A DNA stretch of 64,000 nt from Caenorhabditis elegans (GCF_000002985.6 NC_003280.10:1116001-1180000); one strand, 5' to 3'. Positions 20,801 through 35,800 are shown, counted from the stretch's first letter. Translations and numbers: made by a program. The notes: generated by a model from the sequence alone, not told the origin.

Positions 20801-23800
20801 ATGCCGTTCCGAAGCGAAAATGGCAGCCAACAGGCTCCGGCGGCGGCTCAGCGACGAAGTAAGTGAGCCTAATTGTACTTTTCCCGAAAAAAATTCCGAT
20901 TTTTTGTGCAATTTCAGAGCAATATAAGTATATAAACGTTATTTTCAGAGCCATCCCTTGTATATGGACAGTTTTCGCAGGAAATCACTGCTGCAAAACC
21001 GCCTCCGTGGAGCATCACATTTTCCGACGGAGCCGAGGATAATCAAGGTATTGCGTTTTTGGCTTAAAAAATGAAATTTTTGAAGGAAATTGTGTAAAAT
21101 AACTGAAAAATTGAGTTTTAAACACAAGTTTGGAGAGATTTTTAAAAAATTAAAAAAAAAACAATTTTTTTGAAAAATTTCCAAAAAAAATTTTTTTTTT
21201 TTGAAAAAATTTTTTTTTCGAAAAAAAAAATGTCTAAAACCCGGAATTTTTGATTTTCAGTGATTATCAACAATTTTCATCGCAAAATCCGTATAAAACA
21301 CTAAAAATTTGAAAAAAAAATGAAAAAGAATTTACAGAAAAACTAGAAATTTTCGGGAAAAAACGTGAAAAAAATACAATTTTTCACGTTTTTTTTTTGA
21401 AAATTGTTTGCTGTAATCAATTGCAAATATTTTTTTGCGAATTCAGAAAAAATTTTGGAATAATTCTGAAAAATTCTCAAAAAAAAATTTTTATTTTGGA
21501 AAAGTTTGAAAAAAAATTTTTCTTTCTAAATGTTTGCTATAAATTGTCTGAAAAGTGAGTTTTTATTCAGTTTTCACGATTTTTGTCTGAAAATTTGTTC
21601 AAAACCCTCGAAAAATTTGAAAAAACTACTAGAAAATCAAGAAATTCTAGAAAATATGCTCAACCAGGTACCCACTACTTTTCTGTATCAAAAATTGAAA
21701 TTTTCCATGTTTTTTTATAAATTTTATACGTAAATTTAGGTAAAATACATGAAAATTTGGGTTTAAGAAATCTGGAGCGATTTTCAAAAAAAAAAAATTT
21801 TGGAAAATTTTTGAAAAGTTTCCGAAAAAAAAATGTCTAAAACCCGGAATTTTTGATTTTCAGTGATTATCAACAATTTTCATCGCAAAATCCGTATAAA
21901 ACACTAAAAATTTGAAAAAAAAATTCAAGAATTTACAGAAAAACTAGCAATTTTTAGAAAAAAACGTGAAAAAAATACAATTTTTCACGTTTTTTTTTGA
22001 AAATAGTTTGTTGTAATTAATTGCAAATATTTTTCTGCAAATTCAGAAAAAATTTTGGAATAATTCTGAAAAATTCTCAAAAAAAATTTTTTTTTGGAAA
22101 AATTTGAAAAATTTTTTTTTTTCTAAATTTTTGCTATAAATTGTCTGAAAAGTGAGTTTTTATTCAGTTTTCACGATTTTTGTCTGAAAATTTGTTCAAA
22201 ACCCTCGAAAAATTTGAAAAAACTACTAGAAAACCAAGAAATCCTAGAAAAAGTGCTCAATTTCTGAAAAACCAGCTACTCAACTTTCCAGTATCAAAAA
22301 TTAATATTTTCCATGTTTTATACAAATTTTTTTCGAAAATTGAGGTAAATTACATGAAAAGTTGGGTTTAAGAAATTTGGAGCGATTTTGAAAAAAAAAT
22401 TGAAAAAAATTTTTTTTGGAAAATTTGTCCAAAAAAATTTTTTTTTTGAAAATTTTTTTTTCGCAATTTTTGTTGAAAAATGTTTAAAACATGGACTTCG
22501 ATGTGATCTAGATTATTTTTAACTAAAAATCCATACATATTACCCTCAAAACCCTCAAAAAATCGACCAAAAACCATAAAATTCCCGAAAACCTAGTTTT
22601 TTCGCAATTTTCTCCGGATTTTTTAATGAAATTAGTAGAAATGCTTCTGTTACACAACAGCTAACCCAATTTATGATCTACAGTGGTAAAATAGGCGGAA
22701 CCTGACCCAGTTTACCGGCCGCCGCAGGCGGGGGCAGTGATCTCTGAAATAGGCGCCAATGGTAGGTGGTGGTGGTGTGTTGCATTGTTGCATTGTCTGT
22801 TCAGATGATGATGGGTTGATAAGAAGACCCCCTCTTTTATCAGCAGTGATTATCAGAGAAATCTTAACAATTTCACCCGATTCCCCGGGGGAAAAATAGT
22901 GTGCAGCGAACGTTCATAGGTTAACTATATGCTGAAAGTTCTGGAAATCCAATTTCCAACGCTGAAAATTGGCTGAAAATGACTTAAAGTATGGGCAAAC
23001 ATGATCCAATACTGATTAAGAATGAAAAGTTGAAAATTTGAAAAAAAAAAATTTTGGCCTAAAAAATTTTTTTTCTGATTTTCTCTCAAATTTGTCTGAA
23101 AGTCTGATTTTAGTGTGTTTTTCACAATTTCAAATGGAAAAATCACATAAAACACTCAAAATCTATTGAATAATTACTATAGATATAGTAGTGAATCACC
23201 GACGTACATATAGTATCACTACTAGTGATACTATATGTACGTTTAGAGGTCACTTATGCTGAAAGTTCTGGAAATCTTATAGAACATGTTGGAATTTGGC
23301 TGAAAATGGCTTAAAGTATGGATGAATGTGATAAAATATTGATTAAGACTGACAAAATTGGAAATTTGAAAAAATAATTTTTGGCCAAAAAAAATTTTTT
23401 TTTGGAAAAATTCGAAATTGTTTTTTTTCGATTTTCTCTGAAACTTGTCTGAAAATTGAATTTTAGTGTGTTTTTTACAATTTCGACTTGAAAAAATTAC
23501 ATAAAACGCTCAAAATCTATTGAACTATACTGCTATTATAAGAGTGCTATTATGAATGTTTAGATTTTAACTTGGCTGAAAAAAATGACTAAAAGTATAG
23601 ATTAATGTGATTAAATATTGATTAGCAATGAAAAAGTTGAAAATTTGAAAATAAAAATTTTTGGCCAAAAAAAATTTTTTTTGGAAAATTTTCAAACAAT
23701 TTTTTTTTCGATTTTCTCTGAAATTGTCAGAAATACTGATTTTAGTGTGTGTTTTCTCAATTTTCACTCGAAAAAGGGTACAAAAAACTGCAAAAAAGGG

Positions 23801-26800
23801 TACAAAAACAGCAAAAAAAAATGGCTTTACACATTTATTAGGAATGAAACAGTCGAAAGTTTGGAAAAAAGTTTTGGCCAAAAAAATTTTTTTTTGGAAA
23901 ATTAAAAAAAATTTTCAACAAAAAATTCTCGCAAATTTCCAAGTTCTCTCTAACCTACACAAAACAGGGTATTACAGCAACACCAGTAGCGATAAAAAGT
24001 GAAAATGAAGTGGTCAGACAACCGTAAAGATAGACTGTAAGAATTGAAAGCAAGCGAAAAAAAATAAACACAAAGCAAAACACTTTTTTTTTTCTGAAAT
24101 TCTCCATTTTTTGTCTCATTTTTGGGTCTATAATATAGTTAGTTAGGCCCGAAAAATCGAAAAATTAGAAAAAAATTTTTTTTGAAAATTTTCACAATTT
24201 TGGTTGTAGAATCCCCCGTTAATCTCAGAAAAATTATAAAAAAATCGGAAAAAATTTTTTTTTTTTTTGGAATTTTTTAGTGTTTTAGGGCTAAAGCACC
24301 CCCTTTAAGCTCAGAAAATTAATGAAAAAAATTTTTTTAAGAAAAACCACCGGTGGACAGCATCTGCGACGTGGCAATTGATTTCGAGTCGGCCACACTT
24401 GAATCCATCAACTACGTTGAGCTCCTGGGAGTGCTCGGACTGCCGTTTACGAGTAGTGTCTGTCAAGTTAGCATCAATTTTTCGCAACAGTGAGTTTTTG
24501 GGGAAAATTGGAAAAAACTGAAAAAAATTGTGAAAATACTCAAAAATATGAAAAATCTAAAAAAATCTAACCCTGAAATAAAATTCAGAAAAAAAAAATT
24601 CCAAAAAAAAAATTGTTTGCGAATAGAAAATGCAAGAATAATGTGAATTCAATTATTTAGTACGAAATTTTGGAAAAAAAAATTTCCTTAAATTCGGTAT
24701 AAAATTTGAAATTTTTGGAAAAAGTTTCGAATCTTTTGAATCAATTTTTTCGGTTCTTCTACATGTGAACAAAGTTCTGATATCACTTACATGACCGTAG
24801 TTCGTAGAACACCTCATACAACAAGCCCGGAGCACACACAAAGGAGCACCACTTTAACTATGGTGATGCACATGCTTTTCATTTCAATTCGCACTGATAA
24901 CCCCATATATTTATGTAGTGGCGTGATGATAGTGCTTATAAAATCGGGAAATCGTCGGAGTTGAAGACAAAAAGAATGGTCTCATTTCGTTTTTGTATTG
25001 AGTTTTTACTCGGATTTTTTTGCTCGTTTTAGGTATTGAAGCTTTTCTGAAAAAAAAATTTGGCACAAAATCTGTTCCAAGTGTCCAATTCGAATTTCTC
25101 TTGCCGAAAAACCGGAAAACCGGCGAAAAATTGGCCTGAAAGTTATCTGGATAGTTTGCTCCACTATTCGACTACGATGGTGTTAAATCTCAAGCTGAAA
25201 AGCAGCACCGCCCATTTAATGGTTTTTTTCCCCAATTTTCTCTGGAACTTTTTTATTCGTTATAGGCCGTTTGGTTCTTTAGTTTTTTGCATCTTGATTT
25301 GGCTTAAAATACACGAAACTTGAGCTCTTCTCCCACTTGTTGGCTCATGGCCCTGGAAAATCTGGAACAAGCTCCAGCTCTTGGCTAGTCTCGCCGCTGA
25401 ATCTTTTTGCACTGCACACAATTTACTACACGTTGCCAGCTCACATTTAAGAGAAGAAGCTTGATTCCCCCCCCCCCCCCCCCCCCACAAACTTCGGTTA
25501 TTTGTTCTCAAAATAGAGTGGAAGCAAAAGTGGAGCTCCTCCCAAATCCTGGATCCTGGGCTCTGGAACACGCTCCACTCACATCTTGGCTCTTTTTGCC
25601 GCTGAATTGGTTTGCACTGTATAACCTTTACAAGCTCACATTCAAGAGCTTTACTCCCTCACGAACTACGGTTATAAGTTCCCCCAAATGAAGTGAAACC
25701 AGCTCCTCCCACATCTTGGCTCTTTTCGCTGAGATTTTTAGGCTTCAGCTCACTTTTCTAGAGACGATTGAAGCCTCGATTCTTTCTCCTCCGAAAAATT
25801 CGCATCTCATTAGTTCTTTCCCCAAATGAAATTGAAACGAAAAAGATATAGCCAAGAGAGACGAGGAGAGGGGGTTTCGATTAGGATCTATTGTTTCTCC
25901 TTCTCCCGTCGATACACGGATCATCATGGAGCGTCTACAGTACCTCTCTATTCGGAAGAGAGACTTAGAGAAGAGATAGGCGACTTTTGATAATATCTAT
26001 ACCTCTTCTCTTCTCCCCCATCTTTTTCTGCAACTTTTCCGTCTTCTTCGTTTTCTGAGACACCCGCATTCCATCCATGTGGGTGGAAACTGAATTCCTT
26101 CCCTCAAAATGATATGGGATTTTGTTTTGATTTGGTTTTGCGAGAAGAGCACAGAATCTGGAGAAGAAGCCTACCTCCGCCTACGCCTATACAGTGATGA
26201 TCCCCCCGCCGCGGAGATCCGCATGACCTACTCCCGCCTTGCTTTGAAGTTTGTGTCTCGTCATCTCCGCCGCCGAGAAGGGAATCTTCTTCTTCTTCTC
26301 CTCTCCTAACAATCGTTTCGAGGTCATTTCTTCCGCCAACAGCACCTCGTCGTCGCGCATCTCGTTTTCCTTTTCGACCATTCCCTATGTCTATGCGTCC
26401 GTCTCTCTCTCTCTCGATAGTTATGTACAAGACTATTACTGGGTACATTGTGTTGTTACTAGGCCTTTTTGAGGACTAATAGGCTTAGCCGCATAGCTTA
26501 TTTTTCTCAGATTCTCTATGTTTGGGGATTTTGGCTTTTGTTGGACGCTGGGCTTCTTCTAGCATTGCTAGTTAGTCCGAAGCCTCATAGGCCTAACACG
26601 GCTTGGTTTCACGAAACATCTGAGCTTCTTCTATTGTTACTTTTAGTATTGCTGAATTATTTCCGAGTTTTGATTTCCGATTTTTTTCAAGCTAACTTGG
26701 TTGGCTGTGCATTTTTTTTCCGGAGCATCACATTTATTCCGACACTATGGTTGCAACTTATATTAGTTTTTCTCTGAAATTCTAGAATCCCTGTTGAAAA

Positions 26801-29800
26801 CTGTATTTCTTGCTAAAAAAAAATTGGATAAATTGCCGGATATTAAAAAAAATTTTTTTTTTAATTTTGGAAAAAAATTTTTTTTCAAAATTTCCAAAAA
26901 AAATTTGTTTTTTTGAAAATCAACTTTATGATCATTTTGCCAGTATTTTTTGAATAAAATCACATTCCGGCCCTCTTATTTCCAACAAATCATACGTTTG
27001 ATCTACCGAACACTTTAAAGCTTTAGAAGTGTTTAGTTCGATGCACCAAGTGCTTTGCCAGGCTATAACTTGGCTAATTTTGATGATATCATCAAAAAAA
27101 TTTTTTGAAAAATGGTTTCAGAACTGTCAAATTGATTTTACAAAAAAAACCCAAATTCAAAAAAAAATTTTTTTCGAAAATTAAAAAAAAATTTATTTTT
27201 CAAAACTCAACTCTATGATTATTTTGGCAGTATTTTTCGAACAAATCACACACTTTTGATTTGCCGAACACTTTAAGGCGTCTACCTGTGTACCTGACCT
27301 GACCAGATTCATCAAATTTACTCCTCATGTGATCAAAACAAATTGATCAACAATTATGACGTCATTTTCTGATTGTTTCCACTTACTTCTACATAGATTC
27401 TTCTCAAAAATGAATTGTTTCAATTTTCCCACATTAGAATCAGGTCAGCAGCTAAGTCCAAAGTGCCTAGAATCAATTGATGGCGTGATTTTTCTACGAT
27501 TTTTTATCACTTTTCCATCACCTTTTCCTTCTTCTTCACATCAGCCGTTTTTATATTAAAAGACGCGGAAAAATTTTGGGCTTATCACTATTCTGTTATC
27601 ACTCGTTTTTTGCTCTGTTCGGTGCTCTTTTTCGGTCTCGAGACCCTCTTTACCGCAAAAAATTGGCTTTGAATTTGTAATTTTTAGTCAAAAATATGAA
27701 TTTTTAGCTGAAATTTTAGATTTGAGGAGTTTTTGAAATTTTTGAACCAAAAAAAATTTTAGGGACAAAAGTTTTGGACCCAAAAAAGAATTTTTTTTCG
27801 CATTTTTTTTTTAGATAAACAGTTATTTTATGTAATTCTAAGTCCTTCAACTTCTTTAAAAATATAATTTTCACCGTTTTCTATCACAAATCTCCAATTT
27901 TTTGCAGGGTTACGGATCTTGGACGGGCATTCACAATGGTTGTAAACGGGCAAAAACCAGATATCAGAACGATCGTCGTCAGTGGAAATGTATGTGATTT
28001 TGATAGTTTAGCACTAAAAATACAGTAAAATGAATGAAAATTTTGAAAAAATCGGAGAAAATTGAGCCTGATCGATGCACCGTGAGCATTTTTTCGGAAA
28101 ATCGGAGAAAATCGATGAAAATGAGGATTTTTAACGTGAAAATCTAGAAAATCCGATTAAAAATTCCGATTTTCAATAAAAACTAACTTATAGGCTTCAT
28201 AAGTTCAGATCGATGAGCACTTTTCTCGAGAAAATTAACAAAATCGAAGAATTTTCAGATTTTTAACCTAAAAAAAGCGTTTTTTCGATGAAAATTAAGA
28301 ATTTTTCATGTAAAAATTGGCTTTTATCCAGAAAATATTGAGAAAAACCGGCCAAAAACTGCCTTTTCCTACAAAAATTGAGTTATGGCTTCTAAAGTTG
28401 AGATCGATGCACCATGATCACTTTTTTAGGAAAAGTTTTAAAAAATCAGTATTTTTAACGCGTAAAACTAGTGTTTTTTCATGATAAAATGTAGAAAATC
28501 AGTATTTTTAACATAAAAATGGTATTTTTGATCAAAAAAATTTTTCAGTCGCTGACCAACGATGCCGCCGATCAGTACGAGAGCATGGAGCAGTTCATTC
28601 ACTCTCACGTGGCCGATATTGAGAAGAGAAGGCCCATCAAGAGGGTAAGTTGTTGGGCTTAAAATGATGAAATTTGACTGAAAATCCAGAAAAAACGAAA
28701 AAATTTGATCCAAAATGAGCTTTTTTTGGCATTTTTAGTGCAAAAATCGCAAAAAAGTGCTCACTTTTTGTCTATTTTTCGCATTTTTTGGACTAAAAAT
28801 CACAAATTTCTCGCATTTTTTGCCAAAATTGGTCGATTTTTTGCAATTGCTATGCAAAAAATTCCGGATTTTCAGAGTTTTTCAGCTTAAAACCGCAAAT
28901 TTTCCCCAATTTTTTTCAGCTCCTCGTCGCCACAAATGGAATCGCCGCTATGCGATGCCTGATGACTGCCAAAAAATTTCTCCATCACACATTCCGCAAC
29001 GATAATCTCATCCATTTTGTCTGTATGACCACGGAAGACGAGATTCAGTCAATGTCAGGTAAAAATCTGCGAAAAAACGGAAAAAATCGATGAAACTTTG
29101 TGAAAAATGATCATTTTTAATGTAAAAATCAGTTTTTTCCTGCAAAAAATTCCTTTAAAAACCAAGAAAACCGGCTAAAAAGGTCAATTTAAATCGAAAA
29201 ATCTGAAGACAATTGTAGAAAGTCGATGAAAATTGGTGAAAAATGGGTGAAATTGGTGAAAAAAAGTGGATTTATTTTCGGAAAATCTCGTAAAAAGCAA
29301 AACAAAATGCAAAAAAAAATGTCCAAAATCGATGGATCATGACGAAAAATACGTTGAAATTGCTATTTTTTACCAGAAAATCTGCTTTTTCCTGAAAAAA
29401 ATTAGCTTTTTTACCTGAAAAACTAGTAAAAAAGTGGAATTTTTATTCCAAACTTTGAAAAAAACCCCGATTTTTGGCTGAAAATCGATTTTTTTTTTCC
29501 CGAAAAACCAGAGAAATTAGGTGGAACATTGGAATTTTCAACTCAAATTCCGAAAAAATCACTAATTTTTCCTTAAAACCCCCAAAAATCGATAGAAATT
29601 CGTAAGTCACAAACTACAAACTACAACCCTAATCACTCAATAATTTTTTTTCAGAATCCCTCCGAATGCCGAACATCACACTTGCCGAGTCGCCATCCGG
29701 TACCAACAAGAACAATTTCGCCAATGTCGACGAGATCCTGAAGCACGCGATCAAGTACGAGGTCGATGCCGTCTGGGCCGGATGGGGACACGCTTCGGAG

Positions 29801-32800
29801 AATCCTGATCTACCGCGCCGGCTCAATGATCACAATATTGCGTTCATCGGACCCCCAGCTAGTGCTATGTTCAGTTTGGGAGACAAGATCGCGAGTACGA
29901 TCATTGCGCAGACCGTCGGAGTGCCTACTGTCGCCTGGTCGGGATCCGGGATCACTATGGAGAGCATCGAGCGATCCCGTGGAGATTTCGTCGTGGTGCC
30001 AGAGGATCTGCTCGAGCAGGCGTGTGTCGCCAACTACAAGGAGGGTCTCGAAGCGCTCAAAACTCACAATATCGGATTCCCCTTGATGATCAAAGCGTCG
30101 GAGGGTGGAGGTGGAAAAGGAATCCGAAAATGCACCAAAGTCGAGGACTTCAAGAGCATGTTCGAGGAAGTTGCCCAAGAGGTTCAAGGATCCCCGATCT
30201 TCCTGATGAAGTGCGTCGATGGAGCGCGCCATATCGAGGTTCAGCTCCTCGCTGATCGTTACGAAAATGTGATTTCCGTGTACACCAGAGACTGCTCGAT
30301 TCAGCGACGGTGTCAGAAGATCATTGAAGAGGCACCGGCGATCATTGCCAGCAGCCACATCAGAAAGTCGATGCAAGAGGACGCAGTGCGTCTTGCCAAG
30401 TACGTCGGATACGAGTCTGCCGGAACTGTCGAGTACCTGTACCTACCAGCCAGTGAGGGTCAGGAGGAGCACTATTATTTCCTGGAGCTGAATCCAAGGC
30501 TTCAAGTCGAGCATCCCACCACTGAGATGGTGTCGAACATCAGCATCCCTGCTATTCAACTTCAAATCGCTATGGGTCTCCCTTTGCATAAGATCAAGGA
30601 TATCCGGAAGCTCTACGATCTTCCGATTGATGGAGACTCTGAGCTGCCCGACGAGGTGTTGGTGGATACGAAGCTTCATGCGATCGCCGCCAGGATCACA
30701 TGCGAGAACCCGGACGACAGCTTCCGTCCATCCACCGGAAAGGTCTATGAGATCAACTTCCCGTCGTCGCAGGATGCGTGGGCGTACTTCTCAGTTGGAA
30801 GAGGATCCAGTGTTCATCAATTTGCTGATTCTCAATTCGGACACATCTTCACGCGTGGAACCAGCCGAACGGAGGCGATGAATACGATGTGCTCGACGTT
30901 GAAGCATATGACGATCCGATCGAGCTTCCCGACTCAGGTCAACTATTTGGTGGATCTGATGCACGACGCTGACTTCATCAACAACGCCTTCAACACACAA
31001 TGGCTGGATAAGAGGATCGCCATGAAGATCAAACAGAAGTGCAGTCTATCGATGAGTGTGATCATCGCAGTCAGTGCCGCCGTCATCGGAAGCTCCCGAG
31101 TCACAGGAGTCTTCGAGAGCTTCGAGGAATCCATCGATCGTGGACAAGTTCGCCCGCCGAACGATCTGACTGAGACGTTCATCTTCGACCTTGTCAAAGA
31201 TCTCAACATCTACTCGTTGAAGGTAGTCAGAAGTGCCGAGAACACCTTCGTCATCATCCTGAACGGATCCAAGGTGACCGTCGGAGTGAAGGAGCTTCAG
31301 AATGGAGAGTTCATGGTGACTCACTGTGAGATTGTCTACCGATGCGCTTTCGAGGAGACCAAGGAAGCCTACAAGGTCACTGTGAACAATGAGATCATTA
31401 CATTCGAGAAGGACAATGACGTCAGTGTGCTCAAGTCTCCGTACACTGGAAAGTTGCTCCAATGGAAGAAGGAGGACGGTGATTGGCTGAACGTCGGCGA
31501 TGTCTACGCCACTGCCGAGTCGATGAAGATGGTGTTCCAGGTGGAGGTCGCCAAGGCGCCTGGAAGGTAGGAGTAAAGTGGGATAAGCGTGTGATGAATG
31601 GCGAGAGAAAGAGTGAGAGACGCAGGCGTTGCCATTCCGCGCGGGTGATGTGCAGGCGGGTTTCGACACGACCGGTACAGAAGGCGCCAATTCAAACAGG
31701 AGTTTCTCTCCACCGCGCGAATTGTCCTCGTCGTCTTAGAAATCTGCGTTGTTCTGCATCGATTTCGCTCGTTCTTCCTATAAATTATCCAAAAAAAAAA
31801 ACCCCCCGAAAATTTTCCAGACTCCAGCGTGTCGTCAACGAAGGGGACCCGATCCATCCGGGAAGTGTCCTTGCGAAGCTTGTCGATCAGACGGAATCCG
31901 AAGCGGATCGGGCTCAGCCGTTCCATGGGACGTTCCTTGAATGGTCATGGCACAGCTCGAAGGCCAATGAGCAGTCGAAGTTCAATGATTGCTTGGCGGT
32001 AAGTGTGTGGAGATTTAGGGTTTTTTTCAGCGAAAAATGCAGATTTTTCACTTCAAATGCAATTTTTTGGCCTAAAATTGGATGAAATTCGGAAAATTTG
32101 CGATTTACTCGAAAATTGGCTATTTTCCGAGAAAAATGTCGATTTCACAGCTGGAATTTGAATTTTTCGCCAAAAGTGCAAATTTTGGACTAAAAATTGT
32201 TCGAAAACTGAAAATTTCCGATTTCTGACTGAAAAATTGCAATTTTCAACTGGAAATTTGAATTTTGCGCCAAAAATTCAAATTTTAGACCGAAAAATTC
32301 CGATTTTTTACGATTTGCGCACTAAAACGACCAAAAATCAAATTTTCTTTCAGCAATGCCAAAACCTGCTGGCCGGTTCGACACCGATGGACAGCGCATG
32401 CATTATCACCGAACTCTTCCATCATCTCAACGAAAGCCACACCGCCCACGCATCCGAAGTGCTCAATCAACTGCTCCGCGACTATATCAACGTGGAGAAG
32501 TATTTTGAGGGAAAAGTGTACGATGACTCGGTTGGAGAGATCAAGGAGGATCACCTCAGTCGGAAGGACGTTGTTCGGACCATCTACTCGCATACACAGA
32601 TCAAATCGAAGAATATTGTGATGAAGGCGCTGCTGGGTGCACTGAAGCAAGGATCCGGATCGAAGTTTATCCCGTCGTTGTTGGATAATCTTCGACAGAT
32701 TGGAAATCTCCATCATACCGAAGAGATTTCGAATCTTGCCCGTGAAATTCTGCTCTTCTACCACAGCATGTGCTACAAGAACAACTACTCGGAGATCACG

Positions 32801-35800
32801 GCCAGCGGCCTCAGACCTACAGGCCAGGAGGTCAAGGCTTGGCTTGATGGCCCGCTATCGAGAAGGCCGGATTCCAGTGGATGGAAGGTCATCCACGAGT
32901 ACTTCTTCGATGAGACAATCGGATCGCAATGCCTTGATCGTTATGTGGCTATGCACATCTCCGCGGAGGAAGGATCCATTGGAAACACCTACCCGCTGCC
33001 TCAGATGAAATGCACCATTGATCACTTTACACTGACCGCCACGCCGAAGAGCTTCAACAAAGTCGTGCTGAAAGGGAACAAGCTGATCGTTGTCCGACTC
33101 TCTCTGGACTCCAAGACCTTCAATCAACAATGCTTCTCCAGTGAGAAGTTCTTGGATTGTCTCAAGACTAACTTCCGAAAGTACTGCAAGAAGACTGATG
33201 TGATCAATGTTTCGATCTTTGTTAAGATCACCGACGATCTGGAAGCTCATCAGGATCCTTCCACCCTGACCGAGCAAGAAGAGCAAAGAGTGTGCTATGC
33301 GCAGAACGCCGTCGTCGACATGAAGACGATCCTCGAGAAGGAGTTCCGTGTAAATCGAGTCAATACCGTGCTCTGCCTCAACGATCGACCCCTACCGCAA
33401 CTGACGATCTTTGAGCAGGTCCGACTTGAGAAGGATCGGCTGCCAGCGAATTCCTATCCAGTGTTGTCGAAGCTCTCGACGGTTCGTGTCTCTCAGCATG
33501 ATGATCCGACAAGCAACTTTGCCAAGCTCTTCGTCCGCCAGCAGCTGATCATTCCGGGGAACAATGCCGAGGAGGTTCAGAAGAAAATCTCGCAGGCGGT
33601 GTACCTGGCGCTGGACAATGCATGTACGGCTGCTCAGGTGGCGATGGCGAAGAAGACGAAGGCCAACAAGACATTCACATCCAACCACGTGTTCGTCTTT
33701 ATCTCGTGCCCAGGACTCCCCGAGAAAGTGATCGGATCCCAGGAGCAGTTGGAATTCATGAAGAAGTGCATCACCGACGAGGTCGACAGCCACAAGGCGA
33801 TCCTTGCCAAGCATCAGATCAACGAGGTCGAGGTGGTCTACGAGTCTGTGGATGGTCACAAGAGAATTGTGATCCGCGATGAGACCGGTGTCACTACGGA
33901 GGTGATCACCGAGTTCAGTGAAGCGTCGCTCGGAGTCTACCCAGTCATCAATACTATCGAGAAGAAGCGTCTCGCTGCTCGCCGAGTCAACTCATCCTAC
34001 ATCTACGACTTCCCAATTATCTTCGGAATGGCTGCTATGAACTTCTGGAAATCGGCGAGCTCTGCCATGGAGCTCCCCAACGAAATGGCTCAAGCTTTGA
34101 AGGAGCAACGCTGGCGCGAGTTCTTCCAAATTCGAGAGCTCGTCTTGGAGAATGGAGTTTTGACTGAGATCTCCGATGCTGAGATTCTCAAGAAACGATC
34201 TGCCAACGCTCTGAACAACTGTGGAATGGTCGCCTGGATCATGACACTGTACACTCCAGAAAAGCCACGTGGTTTCGACTTGATCGTCATCGGAAACGAC
34301 GTGACCTTCCAATCCGGATCCTTCGGAACCGCCGAGGATGATCTCTTCGCCGCCGCCTCCACCTACTCCCGTGAGCACAAGTTGCCACGTGTCAACGTCT
34401 CAGTGAACTCTGGAGCACGCATCGGACTTTCCACGAAGATCTCGAAACTTGTGAAGCTTCAACTGGAGAATGAGGATAAGCCGGAACAAGGATTCGAGTA
34501 CATTTACATTGATGGAGAGCACAAGGCACAGATTGAGGGAGAAGTTGTGTATGAGGAGTTGGGCAATGGAAGACTGAAGATCCTTGCCGTCATCGGAGCA
34601 AAGAACGAGAAGATCGGAGTGGAGAACCTCCAAGGATCCGGCCTGATTGCTGGAGAAACAGCGAGAGCCTACGCTGAAGTGCCGACCTACTGCTACGTGA
34701 CAGGAAGATCCGTTGGAATCGGAGCCTACACGGCTCGTCTGGCTCATCGAATCGTTCAGCACAAGCAGTCTCACTTGATCCTTACCGGATATGAAGCTCT
34801 GAATACTCTACTCGGAAAGAAGGTCTACACATCGAACAATCAACTCGGAGGACCTGAAGTGATGTTCCGAAATGGAGTGACTCACGCCGTCGTTGACAAT
34901 GATCTGGAGGGAATCGCCAAGGTGATCCGATGGATGTCATTCCTGCCGACACCCACAGAAGAGTTCCCGTTCTTCTCGAAGCACGGAGATGATTGTTCGG
35001 CTCGTGACGTTGTGATCCCATCGGATTCGGAACAGAACACCTACGACGTCAGAGATCTTATTGATTCCAAGAACCTCTCTAACCAGACTGGAATCTGCGA
35101 CACGATGTCGTTCGATGAGATCTGCGGTGACTGGGCCAAGTCGATCGTTGCAGGCCGAGCCCGTCTCTGCGGAATCCCGATCGGAGTTGTTTCTTCGGAA
35201 TTCCGAAACTTCTCCACCATCGTCCCAGCTGATCCTGCTATTGATGGATCTCAAGTACAGAATACACAGCGTGCGGGGCAGGTGTGGTACCCGGATTCTG
35301 CGTTCAAGACTGCTGAGGCTATCAATGATCTGAACAAGGAGAACCTTCCACTGATGATCATCGCCTCGCTGCGTGGATTCTCAGGAGGACAGAAGGATAT
35401 GTACGACATGGTGCTGAAGTTCGGAGCACAGATCGTCGATGCTCTAGCTGTCTACAATCGTCCAGTCATCGTCTACATCCCGGAAGCCGGAGAGCTTCGT
35501 GGTGGAGCCTGGGCTGTGCTGGACTCGAAGATCCGTCCGGAGTTCATCCACCTAGTGGCCGATGAGAAATCTCGTGGAGGAATCCTCGAACCGAATGCAG
35601 TCGTCGGAATCAAGTTCCGCAAGCCAATGATGATGGAGATGATGAAGCGATCCGATCCGACTTACTCGAAGCTTTCCAGTTCCACCGAGCCAGAAGCTCG
35701 TGAGCAGTTAGAGGAGAGATATGAGGAGTTGAGCAAGACCTACAGGAATGCGTCGGTCGAGTTTGCGGATGCTCACGATCGTTGGCAGAGGATGAAGAGC

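Noticed and set aside
21840..22430. CRISPR-like or phage-like structures in the regularly repeated introns
   Set aside because: Repeats are long, degenerate, AT-rich eukaryotic intronic duplications without regular spacers, and no cas-type genes are present.
26104..26448. 114-aa minus-strand Arg/Gly/Asp-rich frame in pod-2 intron 3
   Set aside because: Purine-rich low-complexity strand; no splice sites keep a frame with neighbours.
29810..35333. Long open frames antisense or out of frame within the pod-2 exons
   Set aside because: Shadow frames of codon-biased, high-GC pod-2 coding sequence.
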